Notes: a model not told the origin generated them from the sequence alone. A DNA stretch of 64,000 nt from Hypericum androsaemum (GCA_963995505.1 OZ023181.1:23866366-23930365), one strand, 5' to 3'; shown: positions 31,584 to 44,503, counted from the first letter of the stretch. Numbers and translations are program-made.

Positions 31584-32269
31584 CAACAAGTGATCAAAAT
31601 TGGATTGATCTTTGTACATAAATATGCCTTTGCGTGAGATTAATTAAGGAGGTAGATAGGCTAGAGGACGATTAAGTCCTAAGCCGATGAAGATACAGCG
31701 CTATTAAGGCAGATTAGTGACATAGGGCAATCCAATTTAATTTCTTTGCTTTTGATTCGTAATTTTGGGTCTTGGGGCCTTTTACTTGCCCGTGACCTTA
31801 GATATGAATCATGGGCAGAAGCAGATTTAAATGAAGAAAAAGAAAGAATTGTAAATATTCTTTTAGTGCAAGTGACCTCGTCCATTCCTTTTCTCTCCGA
31901 CTCTTGTTAAGTTTGTCCCGTTTGTGGCCTATGGAACTAATGTTAAGATTTTTTTCCAAGCTCCTCCTAAATTTTGGGACGATTAATCGATTATCTCAAT
32001 AAAAAAAATTTCAAATTATTAATAACGGACAACTATTTGCAAGTTGGAAGCATCTTGACGCGTGCGAGATACAAGTGGGTTTCCAAACAAAAAAGGGTTT
32101 CTTTTGTTCCTTTTGTGGAAATTAAGAGCTGTCCCTTTTTTAACCGTTGGATTGGATTTGACGTCTTAATTATAAGCCCTTTTTTTGGGTGGGAATGGTG
32201 GGTAATTATTAGCCCATTTAGCACGGGAGGGTTACGCCTTGGGAGGGTTACGCCTTAATCGGATCCTTC
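31584..32269. other. Nudix 3' region and intergenic DNA
   Basis: The presumptive 3' UTR is followed by non-coding sequence. A 15-bp duplication (GGGAGGGTTACGCCTT twice) lies at 32225-32256. Confidence 0.45.
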
Positions 32270-32823
32270 TGTCACGCCTAAACCTGTTTCGTAGCCTAGT
32301 CGTGCCGGCACTTGAGGTTAGTCTCGCCTCAAGTCAGCCTTCCCACGCAACTCTTCCTCTCTCTCTCACGGAAAGAGGCTAAATTGCCCTCAGAATTCCG
32401 TAACACTCACTCACGCTTTAGAACACACAGATTGCACAAAATCGTAAGTGCTTTTTTTTTACTCTATTTTTTGGTTACATTACACAATGGGGTTCGGTCC
32501 TATTTATAGGAAATCTGGGCAGGCCCCTCTCTTTACAACTTTTGGCCAAAAGGCCATCTATAGCTCCTATTCCGAATGGGCACCTTTGGTGCTTACAATC
32601 TGGCCAAATTGGCCTACTGGGTGGCCTATCTCGTGGCCCCTGGATGCCTTCTGGTGCCCCTTCCTTCATTCCCTCGCAGCCCCACAGGTTTGGCCTGGCA
32701 GCCCTTCGCAACCCTTCGATGGGCTGACTGTTTTCCTTCGCGCCTCTTCGGTGGACGCCAGGGGGCCTCTTTGCTCGCACCTTCTCGCGTGTCTAGCTGG
32801 CCACGGAGATGCGAGGTGTGACA
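32270..32823. mobile_element. Probable solo LTR of a Gypsy-type retrotransposon
   Basis: A 554-bp segment beginning TGTCACGCC and ending GGTGTGACA, the inverted ends typical of Ty3/Gypsy LTRs. CTTC precedes and follows it (32266-32269 and 32824-32827), a 4-bp match. It is GC-richer than its surroundings and has a TATTTATAG box near 32500. No internal retroelement sequence is next to it. ORFs on both strands within it are incidental. Confidence 0.6.
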
Positions 32824-32829
32824 CTTCAT

Positions 32830-34560
32830 CCCTGTGCTAACTAATAATTATCTCAACAGAAATGAAAAAATTTGGTTTTCTCTATTTGATAACATATGGT
32901 ATACCAATAATTACCAGACTCACTAATCCAAATTATATGAGCTAGATGCATATGTCAGCCGATAACTCTGCACTGTTTGTTTATTATTGAAAAACATTTA
33001 AAAACCTGGAATCCGTTGTCACACGGGATTCCTGCTATATATTTATGTGGAAGGACAACTAATAATTTTGTTACAATTCATAATCCAATGGTATCCGTTA
33101 CCGTATGTTATGTGCAACGACTAAAAAAAGTTAAGCAAGGTTGAGTATGAAACTGATTTTTTAGCTTTACACTTTTTAAAGATATCAACGTCTCTTTTAA
33201 AGACAAGAAACATTATCTTAGAAAATTTTATTTAAAGATTAATCCGATCAAGATGAATTTTACAAAATATATGACGGTTCTCTTTACGCAAAATGACCCA
33301 AATTTTGATAGAGATACATTGAGAGTTTCTTTCATGTAGCATGGGCTTTCTCTTCGAGTTTTCACTACTCTTTAGTAAGGAGACATGCGAGACCTCCTCA
33401 ATACTATTAAGAGTGCTACTATTGAACTATGATCGGCGTCATAGTTAATATGGTGGTGGTTTAATTATATGGTGGTAGTTACTCTAGGCGATTGATGATC
33501 AAATATTGATTTTAAGCATTTAATTTAGGCGTTTAAACATCTCTTCTAACTTGAATAACTCATGTTGGTTGTCCTTTTAAGTTTTAATTTATTTACGTCT
33601 TTTAAACTAAACGAATTAATAGTAATTGCCAAATTGGCTAGCTTTTATCTAAAAAATTTGGATAGCTCTTCACCTACTATTTTAATTGATGAAATCATAT
33701 GAAGTGGGGAAAAGTTTAAACTTAAAACAGTGCCAAAACATGCACAATCACATACCAGAAAATATTTAGATCGACTAATGAGATAGTTATTTGACATTAG
33801 CTAGTTTTCAAATTGAGTATTTGGGAAAATAACCGTATTACATACTTGTTAGACGAATTTTACCATTTTAAAAAAAATTTACTCGACTAGGAATAAGATT
33901 AGTAGATCAAATGGACAAGATATCCAATAGTATAACAAACATGCAATATCACGTGCAGCTGGCCATTTTTGCCTTTTCTCTTGTTGTTTTAGGATTTTCA
34001 GGACCATGGTCCATAGAGCTGCCCATTCTTGAATTTCATGGACAGAAGTGCTTTTTTTATTTATTTATTTTAAAGAAACTACGTAGCCATATATCGAAAG
34101 AGAAGTGCTTTTTTCTATTCGACATACATATTTTATTTTGGAACAGTAGAGTTAGTGGTTTCTGGCAACTGGCCTCGCAGGTCCGGAGGACCAACCACGT
34201 GAAAAGAAAAATAACAAAGAAAAGTGATAGGGGACTGACTCAATTAATTAGCTCCTGTAAAAAATAATTACACGAAAATAAATAAAAATCCCAAGGAAAT
34301 CAGTCTTAAAAACATTAATCCACATATAGACATTTATTCTTTTATGGAGATCCAATTAATAAGAGTAGCCACGCATGCATGTCAGAGGAAAATTGTATTC
34401 TTAAATTGTACTACTTTCTCAGTTAAACATTTTAGATACCTTTTGTGGCGATGCTGAGTACACAACAAGGAATATGAAGCTACAGTACTATAGCTCCATC
34501 AACCTAGAGTTGCGACCGAAATTAAATCAAATTCTATCCAATTCGATTCGCTTTAAAGTC
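32830..34560. other. AT-rich intergenic region
   Basis: No supported gene or element. The ORF at 33911-34267 has no recognisable domain. Confidence 0.5.
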
Positions 34561-34561
34561 T

Positions 34562-35255
34562 AGTGTTTCTTGTGGTCCGCTTTGCATGATAGGCTGACCA
34601 CAAGAACCAATCTTATCAGAAGGCTACAACTTGAACCATGGGACTGTCTTTGCCCGCTATGCAGGGATGAAGATGAAACGAGTTTTTACTTATTTTTTCA
34701 TTGCAGAATCACGAGACATATCGGGAATTACTTTGTGAGGAAGATCAGTGCAAGTTGGTGCAGGGGACCAAAGGTTGGGAATCAACTCACTCTCTGGATA
34801 GGGCTGGTGTACTCGAAGCAGCTCTAGGATTTGTGGTTCCTAATCTTTGGCGCTTCAATTTGGGGCATTTAGAATCATCGAAACAAAGTGATTTTTGAAG
34901 AAGTTTTGATCGATGGCGAGGCGCTAAGAAATTTGATAATTTTTCATACGCAGGAATGGATTTGTTGTGCCGGTCTGCTAAAAGGAAATTGCAACCAGAA
35001 TTTTATCCTATTATTGGAGTCGATCATTACAGGAGATTAGTTTTTTGGCAGCGTACTCTGTTTATTTTCATTGGGATGGAATGTGGTAAAAAGTTGTTAG
35101 GAGCTTTTTCGGCATTCTGTTCCTACTTTTTATAACTTGGAATATGGTTTTCTTGTAATGGCGTTTGTCGATAGCGAATTTATTTCCCGGAATAACTTTT
35201 GTATAATCTGTACATTACTCTTTATACTAATGAGAATTCTTACTTATAAAAAAAA
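34562..35255 (+). mobile_element. 5'-truncated LINE relic
   Basis: The conceptual product keeps the zinc-binding reverse-transcriptase-associated domain (zf-RVT): LTTRTNLIRRLQLEPWDCLC, PLCRDEDETSFYLFFHC and YFVRKISASWC. Downstream frames are broken, and the 3' end is ATGAGAATTCTTACTTAT followed by eight A. Target duplication was not identified. Confidence 0.75.
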
Positions 35256-35259
35256 TACC

Positions 35260-36840
35260 ATACAGCAACATGATATAGACTATTTAAGAACAACATGGAA
35301 GTGGAGAAAATTTTTTTTGCAACATGACCGTACTCCAAGTCCGCCAAGGAATCATAGTTTTCCAAATCAAAATTGAATCAATGTTCCCACACAATCAACT
35401 TTGTCAAATTCCTTGGGCTAGCTGCTGCTCGTCATCCTTCCATCTATATATTAATTAAACGAGATCAGCGCCCGACATATTTCCAAGTCCGTGACAAATT
35501 TGTTGCCCTGTCACTTCCCACTAATGGGAATCGCGAAGAATTGTGCTAAGTGGTGGATAAGCCACGGTTACGTCTAAGTCGAAGGCCTAGTCAGAGGCAC
35601 ACGATATCCCTTTGGAAGCTTAATATTCACTTGCACGAGATTCTCCCATCACCAATAAACACTTGTAAGAGTGTTATTTTAATTTAACAAAAAAAATTTT
35701 GAATTTGAATTCTTAGAAATACAATATTGTTAAATATTTATTGAAATAATTTTGTTAACTTTCAAAGTCTCACCCGACTCAAATTTAGATTAGTTTCTTC
35801 CATTCAAATATCAGTCTACCTTTGGACAAAACAGAGGACCAACTCAAATTTGGACCACCCCAGGCGTGCGGCTACTTACCTACGTGCATTGGTCGAACAC
35901 CATGCATTTGTTTCTTCAACTGATTTGGTCAATTGGTGCAGATTGGTGGCTGTGTACTTCATGAACTTACTTTCATGGCTCACCTATGTGAGGGTTGACG
36001 ACAGTCCACGAACCTAGTACGTGTTTGGATTGAGTCAATAGGATTATTTACTTGGCATCTCATATTTGAAAACTTTGGATATTGTATATTTTTTTTAGCA
36101 GACTTTGGATATTGTATTTAGATTTTTAATGAACAATATGTTATGTCATGACTAGTTTGTTGTTGGACTCTATTCGTTAGTTGATTTAGGGTTGGGATTT
36201 TAGTTTGGATATATATTTTTTAAATATGACTCATAACAGATAAAATGATGGACTTTTTTCCGTCCCATGATTGTATAATTCATTACGAGACAAAGTCAAG
36301 TCCGTAAAAATTTCGTCTCACATTTTTTAGACATTAAGAATATTAATCGCTCAAGTTATAAAAACAAAAAAAAAACCCCACCTACCCAATAACCACTCTC
36401 AATTATGTTTAAAAATGTCACTTATAATATCTTGAACTTGTAAGGTTTTGGTCATCTAATATTTATTTTTTTATAAGCAGGTTGTCAGTTGTGAAGTGTT
36501 TATCTATTTCGGCGAAACGCATCAAACTCTGACTATGAAAAACTAACATTGATCAGATACACCAAAATGCACATACCATTTCCCAATTGACTGAACTTCA
36601 GAGACCCGCAACGTCACGGATCTGCTTTCATTTTTGCTTGATGATTATCAGTCTTTCGTCAGATCTATGTACCACCAACTAATTATATTGAATTCGAGCC
36701 TAAAACAAAACAGCATGTTCAATTTTTTTAAAGAGTTCTACATTTTGTGACTCAAACTTAAATTTTTCAGCATATTAGATGTCTGAAGAACGAACCATTT
36801 TAGCCCAAGATAATGCAAATCCACAATCATAGAACAAGTC
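35260..36840. other. Intergenic region
   Basis: No supported gene. A short direct repeat (TTTGGATATTGTAT twice, near 36074 and 36106) is the only structure seen. Confidence 0.45.
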
Positions 36841-37127
36841 TGTGTGGAGAAGTTCTTTCGGATCACGTGTTGCGCACCGTGATCTGACCGACTGCCTCAA
36901 CATACCAACACGGGTCTTTTCTAGCGTACTTTGTCCTCACTTTCGCGCGCATCCCAGAAATTTCCCAGAAGGTCACCCATCTAGATCATACTCCAGATCA
37001 AACGCATTTAACTTTAGAGTTCTCTCAAGATATGTGTCGAAAGATGGTACACTTTGTTGGTATGGATAGTACCAATCAAATTATTTAAGACCTTTAAGAC
37101 ACAACATATCATTTACGGGATATCACA
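36841..37127 (-). mobile_element. Cassandra-type TRIM LTR carrying a 5S rRNA-like segment
   Basis: On the minus strand this region starts TGTGATATCCCG. Between about 37065 and 36953 it follows the plant 5S rRNA order with many substitutions. The recognisable anchors are ACCAACAAAG, GAGAACTCTAAAGTTAA and GATGGGTGACCTTCTGGGAA. A further stretch ends at about 36841. LTRs with an embedded 5S-like sequence are the hallmark of Cassandra retroelements. Only one LTR-like copy is visible and no target duplication was found, so it is a solo or decayed copy and not a true 5S gene. Confidence 0.65.
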
Positions 37128-37129
37128 TC

Positions 37130-38818
37130 ACGTACGAAAGAGACCATCGGGTGAGGCTGGTTTGGTTGGGGACCGGGACCAGGTCCAGCTAGCCCAAGGT
37201 CAAGAGATACTCTTCTGGACTCCCACAACGAATTAATTAACTCATATTTCTCTTTTGAAATGTACTAAGAATAATTCATTGAATATCTGAAGAAAATGGT
37301 GAGGTGGAAATTTCGAATTTAAGTCTAGGACGAAGTTGTAATTTTGAGAAGTAAAAAAAAACTTATTTATAAAACTAATATTTTACTAATGCTAAGATGG
37401 AAAGCCACACGAACAACTACTGGAACTTTATCGATTAGGTCCTCAAGCAAAATATATACATGCTAGTATTAAGAACTTTATCGTTTAGGTCCGCATACTA
37501 CATCCTAATATGCCACTTACATTAAAACTCTAACAAGAAGATCAGGAACTGGAGCTCGCAAATGAGACGTTAAGTTAGGCCGTTAAAATGGACATGGCCT
37601 AGGAAACTGAAACTTCAATTATCCTACAAGAAATAAGGGATGCAAGAAGAGGAAATTGCCAGAAAAAGATTCACGATCCTCCATAACTAGGCGGGGTCTT
37701 TGAGGGGGTAAATAACTAAATATAATTAGGATTGCTAGAAAAGGGTGTTAGGGGATCCTTGCTTTTGTTGCAACTTTGGTTTAGTCTTTTGTGTCTACTT
37801 AGCCTTCTCGGGATATATATATATATATATATATATAAAGTGTATATTCATCTTGGTTCCAAAGAAAAACCATCACAACCATTCTTGATCGTGGTAAAAA
37901 CTATCGAGATTGCAACTTAATCCATTCTTCTGTACCTCCATTTTCCATGATGTGATTTGTAATCAAAGTTGACGCATTCCACCGTTATCAGTACCCAGTC
38001 AAACTGGCGGTCCAAAATATGGAATAGTCTGTCCATTTCATATTCTTTTTGAAACGTTAAATGTATAATTTCGATATCCGAACTGTAACCAAACACACAG
38101 GCATCAATGATGGCGGATAATATATATGTAATATATGGTCCGATTCTCATTTCGTAGCTAGAGCCACGATAAATAAAACACTTGAACTTATTTTTATAAA
38201 CTAATTATTAACAATAAAAAATGATCAAAGTTGTACAATTTCCATCGACAAAATTCCCACTTGCATTTGGTTCGTAGGTGCCATGCAAGTTGCAGTAATT
38301 GCCATTTATTGAACCGTGTACATTATCAGAGAATTGGAGATTCCAAAAAGGTGACTATAATTCGAAGAGAAAAGTACAAGTATGCCATCGAAAGATCCAA
38401 AACAAATCAAACAAACTTGGCTGGCCCAAGTGACCATCCACGAGACATCCGACGACTACCTTTTACAAATAATTTTCCGGTTTCTAGTGTACAGCCGTGC
38501 ATTTAGTACCTATAGGCTAATGGCATGATGTTCATTGATTGTGATACGCTAATATATACCGCGTCAAATTTAGAGGTAAATTCGGACCAATCTATCTTAA
38601 AAGATCCGGGCGGCTGTAAATTTTTTAGACGTAGTAACACCTTGCTAAGTTTGAAATTTAAATTTTTATCGAATCATTCTATGTCTTATGTTAATAGGTC
38701 AAATGTCATTTTGCGACGATATAGCCCATTGAAGACCTTCTCCTAATTGCATCATGGATGCACTGTTATAGAAACATTGCGATCAATAATTTATCAGTGT
38801 TTCGCATCATGATAGATA
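37130..38818. other. Intergenic region
   Basis: No supported gene. Contains the microsatellite at 37813-37837. Small ORFs (37917-38150, 38231-38506) show no domain. Confidence 0.45.
37813..37837. repeat. (AT)n microsatellite
   Basis: About 12 uninterrupted AT dinucleotides. Confidence 0.95.
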
Positions 38819-38936
38819 TTTTTTTTAAAGTTGAGATGTATTATTAATATATATAATATATACACAGCGAAAGAACCAACCTCACAAACGAGGTGGCACT
38901 CAACACACAACCCCTGTTACAACCCTTGCACAAGGC

Positions 38937-39225
38937 TGTTGAAAAACTCCATATAAAGAGAAAGAAGGAGAAATGAAGTTGTAGAGATTTTGATTTATGA
39001 ATGAACAACTTAGGAAATAATGATGTACAACATGGATATTTATACTAAGAAGTGAATCTACCTAGTTGTATAAAGAAACAATAAAGGAGGAAAATGATGA
39101 GGAATTTAAGGAGGAAAATGAGGAGAAATTTAAGGAAGCATCTTTCTTAAATTGGGGAGGAAAATAAGGAATTATTCCTTAATTTCCTCACTAAATCAAG
39201 GAAGCATCTTCCTTTAATTTTAATA
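38937..39225 (-). repeat. 3' LTR of the Copia element
   Basis: 289 bp against 265 bp in the partner. The difference is mainly an extra copy of a GGAGGAAAATGAGGA-type segment near 39085-39120. Otherwise the two are nearly identical. Confidence 0.92.
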
Positions 39226-40930
39226 TTCCCCCGCAAGCTGGACTGTGGATGCTCAACAGTCCCAGCTTGGAAACATGATGAAGGAACAAAGACGACGGTA
39301 GAGGCTTGGTTAATACATCCGCCGTTTGGTGAAGTGCAGGGACATGGAAGAGTCTGATCAGCCCATCTTGAATTTTCTCTCGCACCAAGTGGCAATCAAT
39401 CTCGATGTGTTTTGTCCTCTCGTGAAACACAGGATTTTTAGCTATATGTATCGCTGATTGACTATCGCAGAAGACAGCAGAAGGTAGAGTGTGTTGAATC
39501 CTTAAATCTCTGAGCGAGCCAAGGTCGATGTAAACCGACCAAGACAAGGTTCTCCACCTGTAACCAACGGACGGCTAACAAGATCCGAAAAGATCTCATA
39601 CCTGACGAAAGACAATCAAAGCATAAGCAAATGCAGAAATCAAAAGAGCAAAAGCCTGACACATCCACTAAACACGTGTGACGCGAGAGCAACAACAAAC
39701 ACACAAACACAGAATCAACTGAAAACATGATCCATTGAATTTCGCAGCTCACAGATGCTAAGGCTCGATATTCAGCTTCAGAAGAACTTCTTGAAACTGT
39801 CTGTTGCTTCTTCGATTTCCATGAGATAAGGGAGCCTCCTATATAGATACAGTAACCAGTAGTAGAACGCCTAGTATCAGGGCATCCTGCCCAATCAGCA
39901 TCACAGAAGGCCGTGACTTTGAGTTTAGTATTGCTGGGGAAGAACAAGCCCAAACCTGGATGCCCTTTGATATATCTAAGAATACGGTGTACTGCCTTTT
40001 TGTGTATAATCCGTGGTGCACTCAAAAACTGACTGAGTTGATGAGTAGAGTAACAGATGTCAGGTCGAGTGTTGGTTAAGTAGAGAAGTTTACCAATCAA
40101 CTGTCTGTAATGTGTGACATCTTCAGCTGGGGGAGAATCTTCAGAGTGACTCAGTCTCTGATTTTGCACCATGGGAGTCTGCATTATCTTGCAATTAATG
40201 AAACCAGCATTTTTCAAGAGATTGATGGCATATTGTCTTTGGCAAATGTGAATGCCAGTATTAGATCTAGCCACTTCCATTCCCAAGAAAAATTTTAGCT
40301 CCCCAAGGTCTTTTATCTTCAATTTAGTGTCCAAGAAACTTTTGATCTCCTGTATGTGGATAAAAGATGTTCCTGCTACAATTATATCATCGACGTACAC
40401 CAAGAGGCAAGTGAAAAAGCCATCTTTATGTAAGGTAAACATGGAGTAGTCGGATTTGGCTTGTGTAAAACCAAAAAGTAGTAGCAATGATGTAAGTTTT
40501 TTAAACCACTGCCTGCTGGCCTGCTTGAGACCATAGAGAGACTTCCTTAGTTTGCACACTCTGTTGCTAGGAGCTGAGAACCCAGGTGGAAGCTGCATAT
40601 ATACTTCCTCATGAAGATCACCATGTAGGAAGGCATTATTAACATCTAATTATTCCAAAAACTAGTTCTGACTAGCAGCAACTGCTAAAATCATTCTGAG
40701 AGTAGTCATTTTGACTACAGGTGAAAAGGTGCTAAGTAATCAATGCCAAAAGCTTGAGTGTAGCCTTTAGCAACTAACCTGGCCTTAAACCTTTCAATAC
40801 TCCCATCAGCATGTCTCTTGACTTTAAAAATCTATCTACAACCAATTGCATGTTTGCCAGGAGGAAGAGGCACTACATCCCATGTATCATTGGCTTCAAG
40901 TGCTGCGAGTTCTACATTCATGGCTTCCTT
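39191..40930 (-). pseudogene. Copia reverse transcriptase and RNase H, disrupted
   Basis: The reverse transcriptase C-terminal half keeps QLPPGF, LYGLKQASRQWF and the catalytic YVDDIIVAG near 40390. It continues to YLTNTRPDICYS, and RNase H keeps TGYCIYIGGSLISW and SRSSSEAEYRALA. After SCEIQW (about 39735) a foreign stretch of 180-200 bp is inserted. RNase H then resumes with [20 protein letters not shown] and ends near 39191. The 5' half of reverse transcriptase (40600-40930) has stops and frameshifts. Confidence 0.88.
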
Positions 40931-42955
40931 CTAGCACGGCATCTTATAAGCTTCTGCAAAGGTCTTTGGCTCTCTAATACTGTCAAGTGCTGTAACAAAC
41001 ACCTTATGGGATGATCCAAGATAATCAGTTGTGAGTACAGAAGAAATAGGGTATAGAACTGATCTCGGATGGTCAGAAACCTGGGTAACTTTACCTGCAG
41101 AATTTGACCAGCTCTGCTGAGAGATAAGGGAAGAGGTGATATAGTTTTGTAGGTAGCCAGGTTCATGTCTGGTTCTAGAGGATCTCCTGAGGTTGGTTTC
41201 AGGTGGTTGACCAAGTTGTGTAGAAAGTTGATCTTCAGTGGGATCTGGCAGTACAAGAAGCTCTGGGTTAGGTAATGGTGGTTGAGCATCTTGCATATCT
41301 AGATGCAGTGGAGTGATTCCAGGAGTAGGTATTATAGAGGGAAATATGAAGGGAGATGGTAAGGTGGTTTGGAATGGAAAGATGTGCTCATAGAATTTCA
41401 CATCTCTGGAAGTAAAGGTGGTGTGATTGTCTAAGTCATACAACTTATAATCCTTTATCCCACTTGTGTAGCCTATAAAAATACATCTTCTTGCTCTAGA
41501 CTCAAATTTGTTAGGCTTGGGAAACATTCCAGCGTAGCATAAACAACCAAAAATTTTTACATGGTTGAAGGTAGGTGGCTTTTTGTGGAGGATTTCAAAT
41601 GGAGTTTTGTTTGACAAAGGAATGGAAGGAGTGATATTGATCAAGTGCACAGCATGTAAGATGCAAGCAGACCAAAGTTGAAGAGGGAGATAAGCTTGGA
41701 ATCGAATGGCTCTTGCTACATTAAGAATGTGTTGATATTTTCTTTCAACACGACCATTTTATTGTGGTGTGTATGCACAAGTTGTTTCATGAAGAATCCC
41801 TTTATGTTGGAAAAAGGAATGCATAAGGAATTCTCCACCCTGATCTGATCTGATCCTTTTGACAGAAGAATTAAACTGTCTTTCAACCATTGTGCAAAAA
41901 ATTTTGAGATTTGAACAAGATTCAGATTTGGTTTTTATCAAATATATCCAAGTGGCTCTAGAATAATCATCAACAATGGTTAAGAAATAAGTGTAACCAT
42001 CATAAGAAGGGACAGAGTATGGACCCCAAACATCCACATGTATCAAATCAAAGCAAGACTTTGTTGTATTCAAGCTGGAAGGAAAATGATTTCTCTTTTG
42101 TTTGGCATAATGACAGCAATCACAAGGTAAATCAACTCCTACAGAGATAGAGGGACACAGCTTCTGAAGTAGCAAGAGTTTAGAACTAGGAATGTGACCT
42201 AGTCTACAATGCCAGAGATCTAATTTATGCTGAATATAGTTATTGGTAGTACCTAAACAGGTTGATTGGGTAGTGTCTGGGTTGAGCAGGGTAGTGTCTG
42301 GTTTGAGAATGTATAGGCCATGGGATCTCTCAGCATTGCCAATCTTCATCTGTGTGGTAAGGTCATGTATTGAGCAACAAGTAGAGTTGAAAGTCAGTGA
42401 CACTGGAAGATCTTTTGCTAGCTGGCTGATCGAGATCAGATTAAATGCAAAAGAAGCGACATAAAGTATATTGAATAAGTGCAATTTTGCAGATAATTGT
42501 ACAGTGCCAATGTGACTTGCTTGAACTTTGCTCCCATTTGGTAAGGTGATATAAACAGGATCTATTGACTTGTATTCAACAAACCACTTAGTTGAACAAG
42601 TCACATGAGTGGAAGCTCCTGAGTCCAGAATCCAGGCCTGGGATCTAATGGGTATATTCTGATCTCCCTGCAGATTATAGATTGAAAAAGTACCTGCTGA
42701 ATTCATCTTGGGATCAGACAGGTGAGTCATTGAATTTACTTTGGAACCATAAGCTTCTTCTGTAATAGGTCCTGCAGAATGAGCTGTCACCTGCCCTTGG
42801 GAGAGTGTTTTCTGCATCATATTTATCAGTCCTCTCATCTGCTCCTGGCTAAAACCATAGTTCTCAGTAAGACAACTTGAAGATTCACCATGTGCTGCTG
42901 CAATCACCTGGCCATTTCTTGGTTTTGGCTTCCAACCAGGTGGAAAACCATGCAA
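40931..42955 (-). pseudogene. Copia protease-integrase region with in-frame stop
   Basis: The order is: end of the gag zinc-knuckle region (HGFPPGWKPK), protease WILDSGASTHVTC near 42630, GAG-pre-integrase LWHCRLGHIPSSKL near 42210, integrase core VWGPYSVPSYDGY and IVDDYSRATW near 42000, and RSDQGGEF. It then reads CAYTPQ followed by TAA at about 41756-41758, where the family continues NGRVER. The frame resumes to the VHLINITPS...TPFEIL region ending at 40931. Confidence 0.9.
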
Positions 42956-43064
42956 TTTAAAACACTTCTCAATGGTGTGTCCTTCTATGTGACAGTGTGT
43001 ACAGGTTTCTTTAAACCAAAGCGCTTAGCAGTATATGGGGCAGCAAGCACAGCAGCAGAATCAT

Positions 43065-43823
43065 TCACAATATGTGAAGAAAAAAAATGGTAGGAGCAGC
43101 ATTTGGTTTAGGCGGTAGAGGCAAGTATATAATTTGTCTTTCATGTTGAGTGACTAAGTACATAACTCTAGTCATTGTAGGAAGTGGATCAAGCATCAAA
43201 ATCTGGGTCCTAACAGTAGAAAAATTGTCATTCAAACCTGTCAGGAATCCCATGATGTGATCTTGTGTAAGTTGCTCTGCCATCTGAGTGGTTGTAGCAC
43301 AGGTAATGTGAGCATCTGGGGCACATTTACAGGCGGGTAGAGGACGAAACTGAACCAACTGGTCCCAAAGAGATTTGTATCTTGAGAAATACTCATTGAC
43401 AGTGAGTATTCCCTGAGAATAGTTAGAGATTTTCTTCCTCAAATTGGCAATCTTGACGAAGTCTCCACGGCCAAAACGCTCATGGAGGTGGTCCCACATA
43501 TCAGTAGCTGAATCAAACCAGAGAAGGCTTTCTCCGAGGTCTGGTTCAATAGAGCGAATCAACCACCTTATCACCAAGGTGTTGCATCTCTTCCAAGAAG
43601 GGAACAGAGCATCCTCCCGACTTAGGACTGCAATGGTTTTGTCAACAAAACCCAGCTTATTCTTGGATTCGAGAGATTGACTCATAGCTCGTACCCAAGA
43701 GTGATAGTTTTTCTCATTAAGGAGAGGGGAGACTAGAACTTCAGCAGGGCTCTCTCCTGGATGTACATAAAAGGGATTTGTAAATTCACCAGTGGGGACT
43801 CGCACAGATTGTAACACTGCCAT
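43065..43823 (-). pseudogene. Copia gag
   Basis: The 252-residue ORF starts MAVLQSVRVPTGEF 100 bp downstream of the primer site. It carries LLNEKNYHSWVRAMSQSLES, LIRSIEPDLGESLLWFDSA and the Copia gag (UBN2) helix pattern. It shifts frame before the zinc knuckle CTHCHIEGHTIEKC, which is encoded at about 42960-43010. Confidence 0.9.
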
Positions 43824-43910
43824 TTTGTTGAATAGATTTCTGAAAGGAAGAGGAAGGAGAGGAAAAGGAACAAGACAATGTTTTCAAGCGGAAGAGTACA
43901 GAGATTTAAT

Positions 43911-43922
43911 GCTCTGATACCA
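43911..43922 (-). other. Copia primer binding site
   Basis: Minus-strand TGGTATCAGAGC, directly abutting the 5' LTR. Initiator tRNA-Met type. Confidence 0.93.
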
Positions 43923-44187
43923 TGTTGAAAAACTCCATATAAGGAGAAAGAAGGAGAAATGAAGTTGTAGAGATTTTGATTTATGAATGAACAACTTAGG
44001 AAATAATGATGTACAACATGGATATTTATACTAAGAAGTGAATCTACCTAGTTGTATAAAGAAACAATAAAGGAGAAAAATGAGGAAGAATTTAAGGAAG
44101 CATCTTTCTTAAATTGGGGAGAAAAATAAGGAATTATTCCTTAATTTCCTCCCTAAATCAAGGAAGCATCTTCCTTTAATTTTAATA
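43923..44187 (-). repeat. 5' LTR of the Copia element
   Basis: Begins on the sense strand TATTAAAATTAAAGG and ends GGAGTTTTTCAACA. It matches 38937-39225. Confidence 0.92.
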
Positions 44188-44503
44188 AAGGCCACCCCTA
44201 AAACTACACACACTAACAACCCGCATCCCTGAATGATTTCAGATAGATGGAGAGGTATTGACTTCCAAAATGTTTAGTAGTGTCCGACCAAAATATCCAT
44301 CCGCAAGCTCTCAAGTGGGTACAGTATCGAAAAAGCTCCTGATTGTAGTTCGTAGCTTGCAAAATGGCATGATTTTCTTTGTTTTCATAAGCTCCATATG
44401 ATTGAACCAAACAAAACAAACCAAACTCTCTCTGACATACCACTCCGAAAGCCCATCTAAGTGGTGAATGAAGAATCGATCGATCGATTAACACACCAAC
44501 TAA

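Larger units (their letters stand above)
38937..44187 (-). mobile_element. Near-full-length Ty1/Copia retrotransposon with perfect target duplication
   Basis: 5251 bp in minus orientation, flanked by AAGGC on both sides (38932-38936 and 44188-44192). The 3' LTR is 38937-39225 and the 5' LTR 43923-44187. The primer site TGGTATCAGAGC is directly adjacent (43911-43922). A G-rich polypurine tract (GCTTGCGGGGGAA) lies next to the 3' LTR. Gag, protease, integrase, reverse transcriptase and RNase H follow in Copia order but are broken by stops, frameshifts and an insertion in RNase H. It is inactive but structurally young. Confidence 0.95.

Noticed and set aside
32448..32840. Overlapping ORFs on both strands at 32.4-32.8 kb
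   Set aside because: All lie within the GC-rich solo LTR; open frames on both strands reflect composition, not coding.
36953..37065. Functional 5S rRNA gene
   Set aside because: Too diverged, single copy, and embedded in an LTR-like context; a Cassandra-type relic fits better.
37917..38506. Pair of small ORFs at 37.9-38.5 kb
   Set aside because: No domain, no clear initiation context and opposing strands; no support for a gene.
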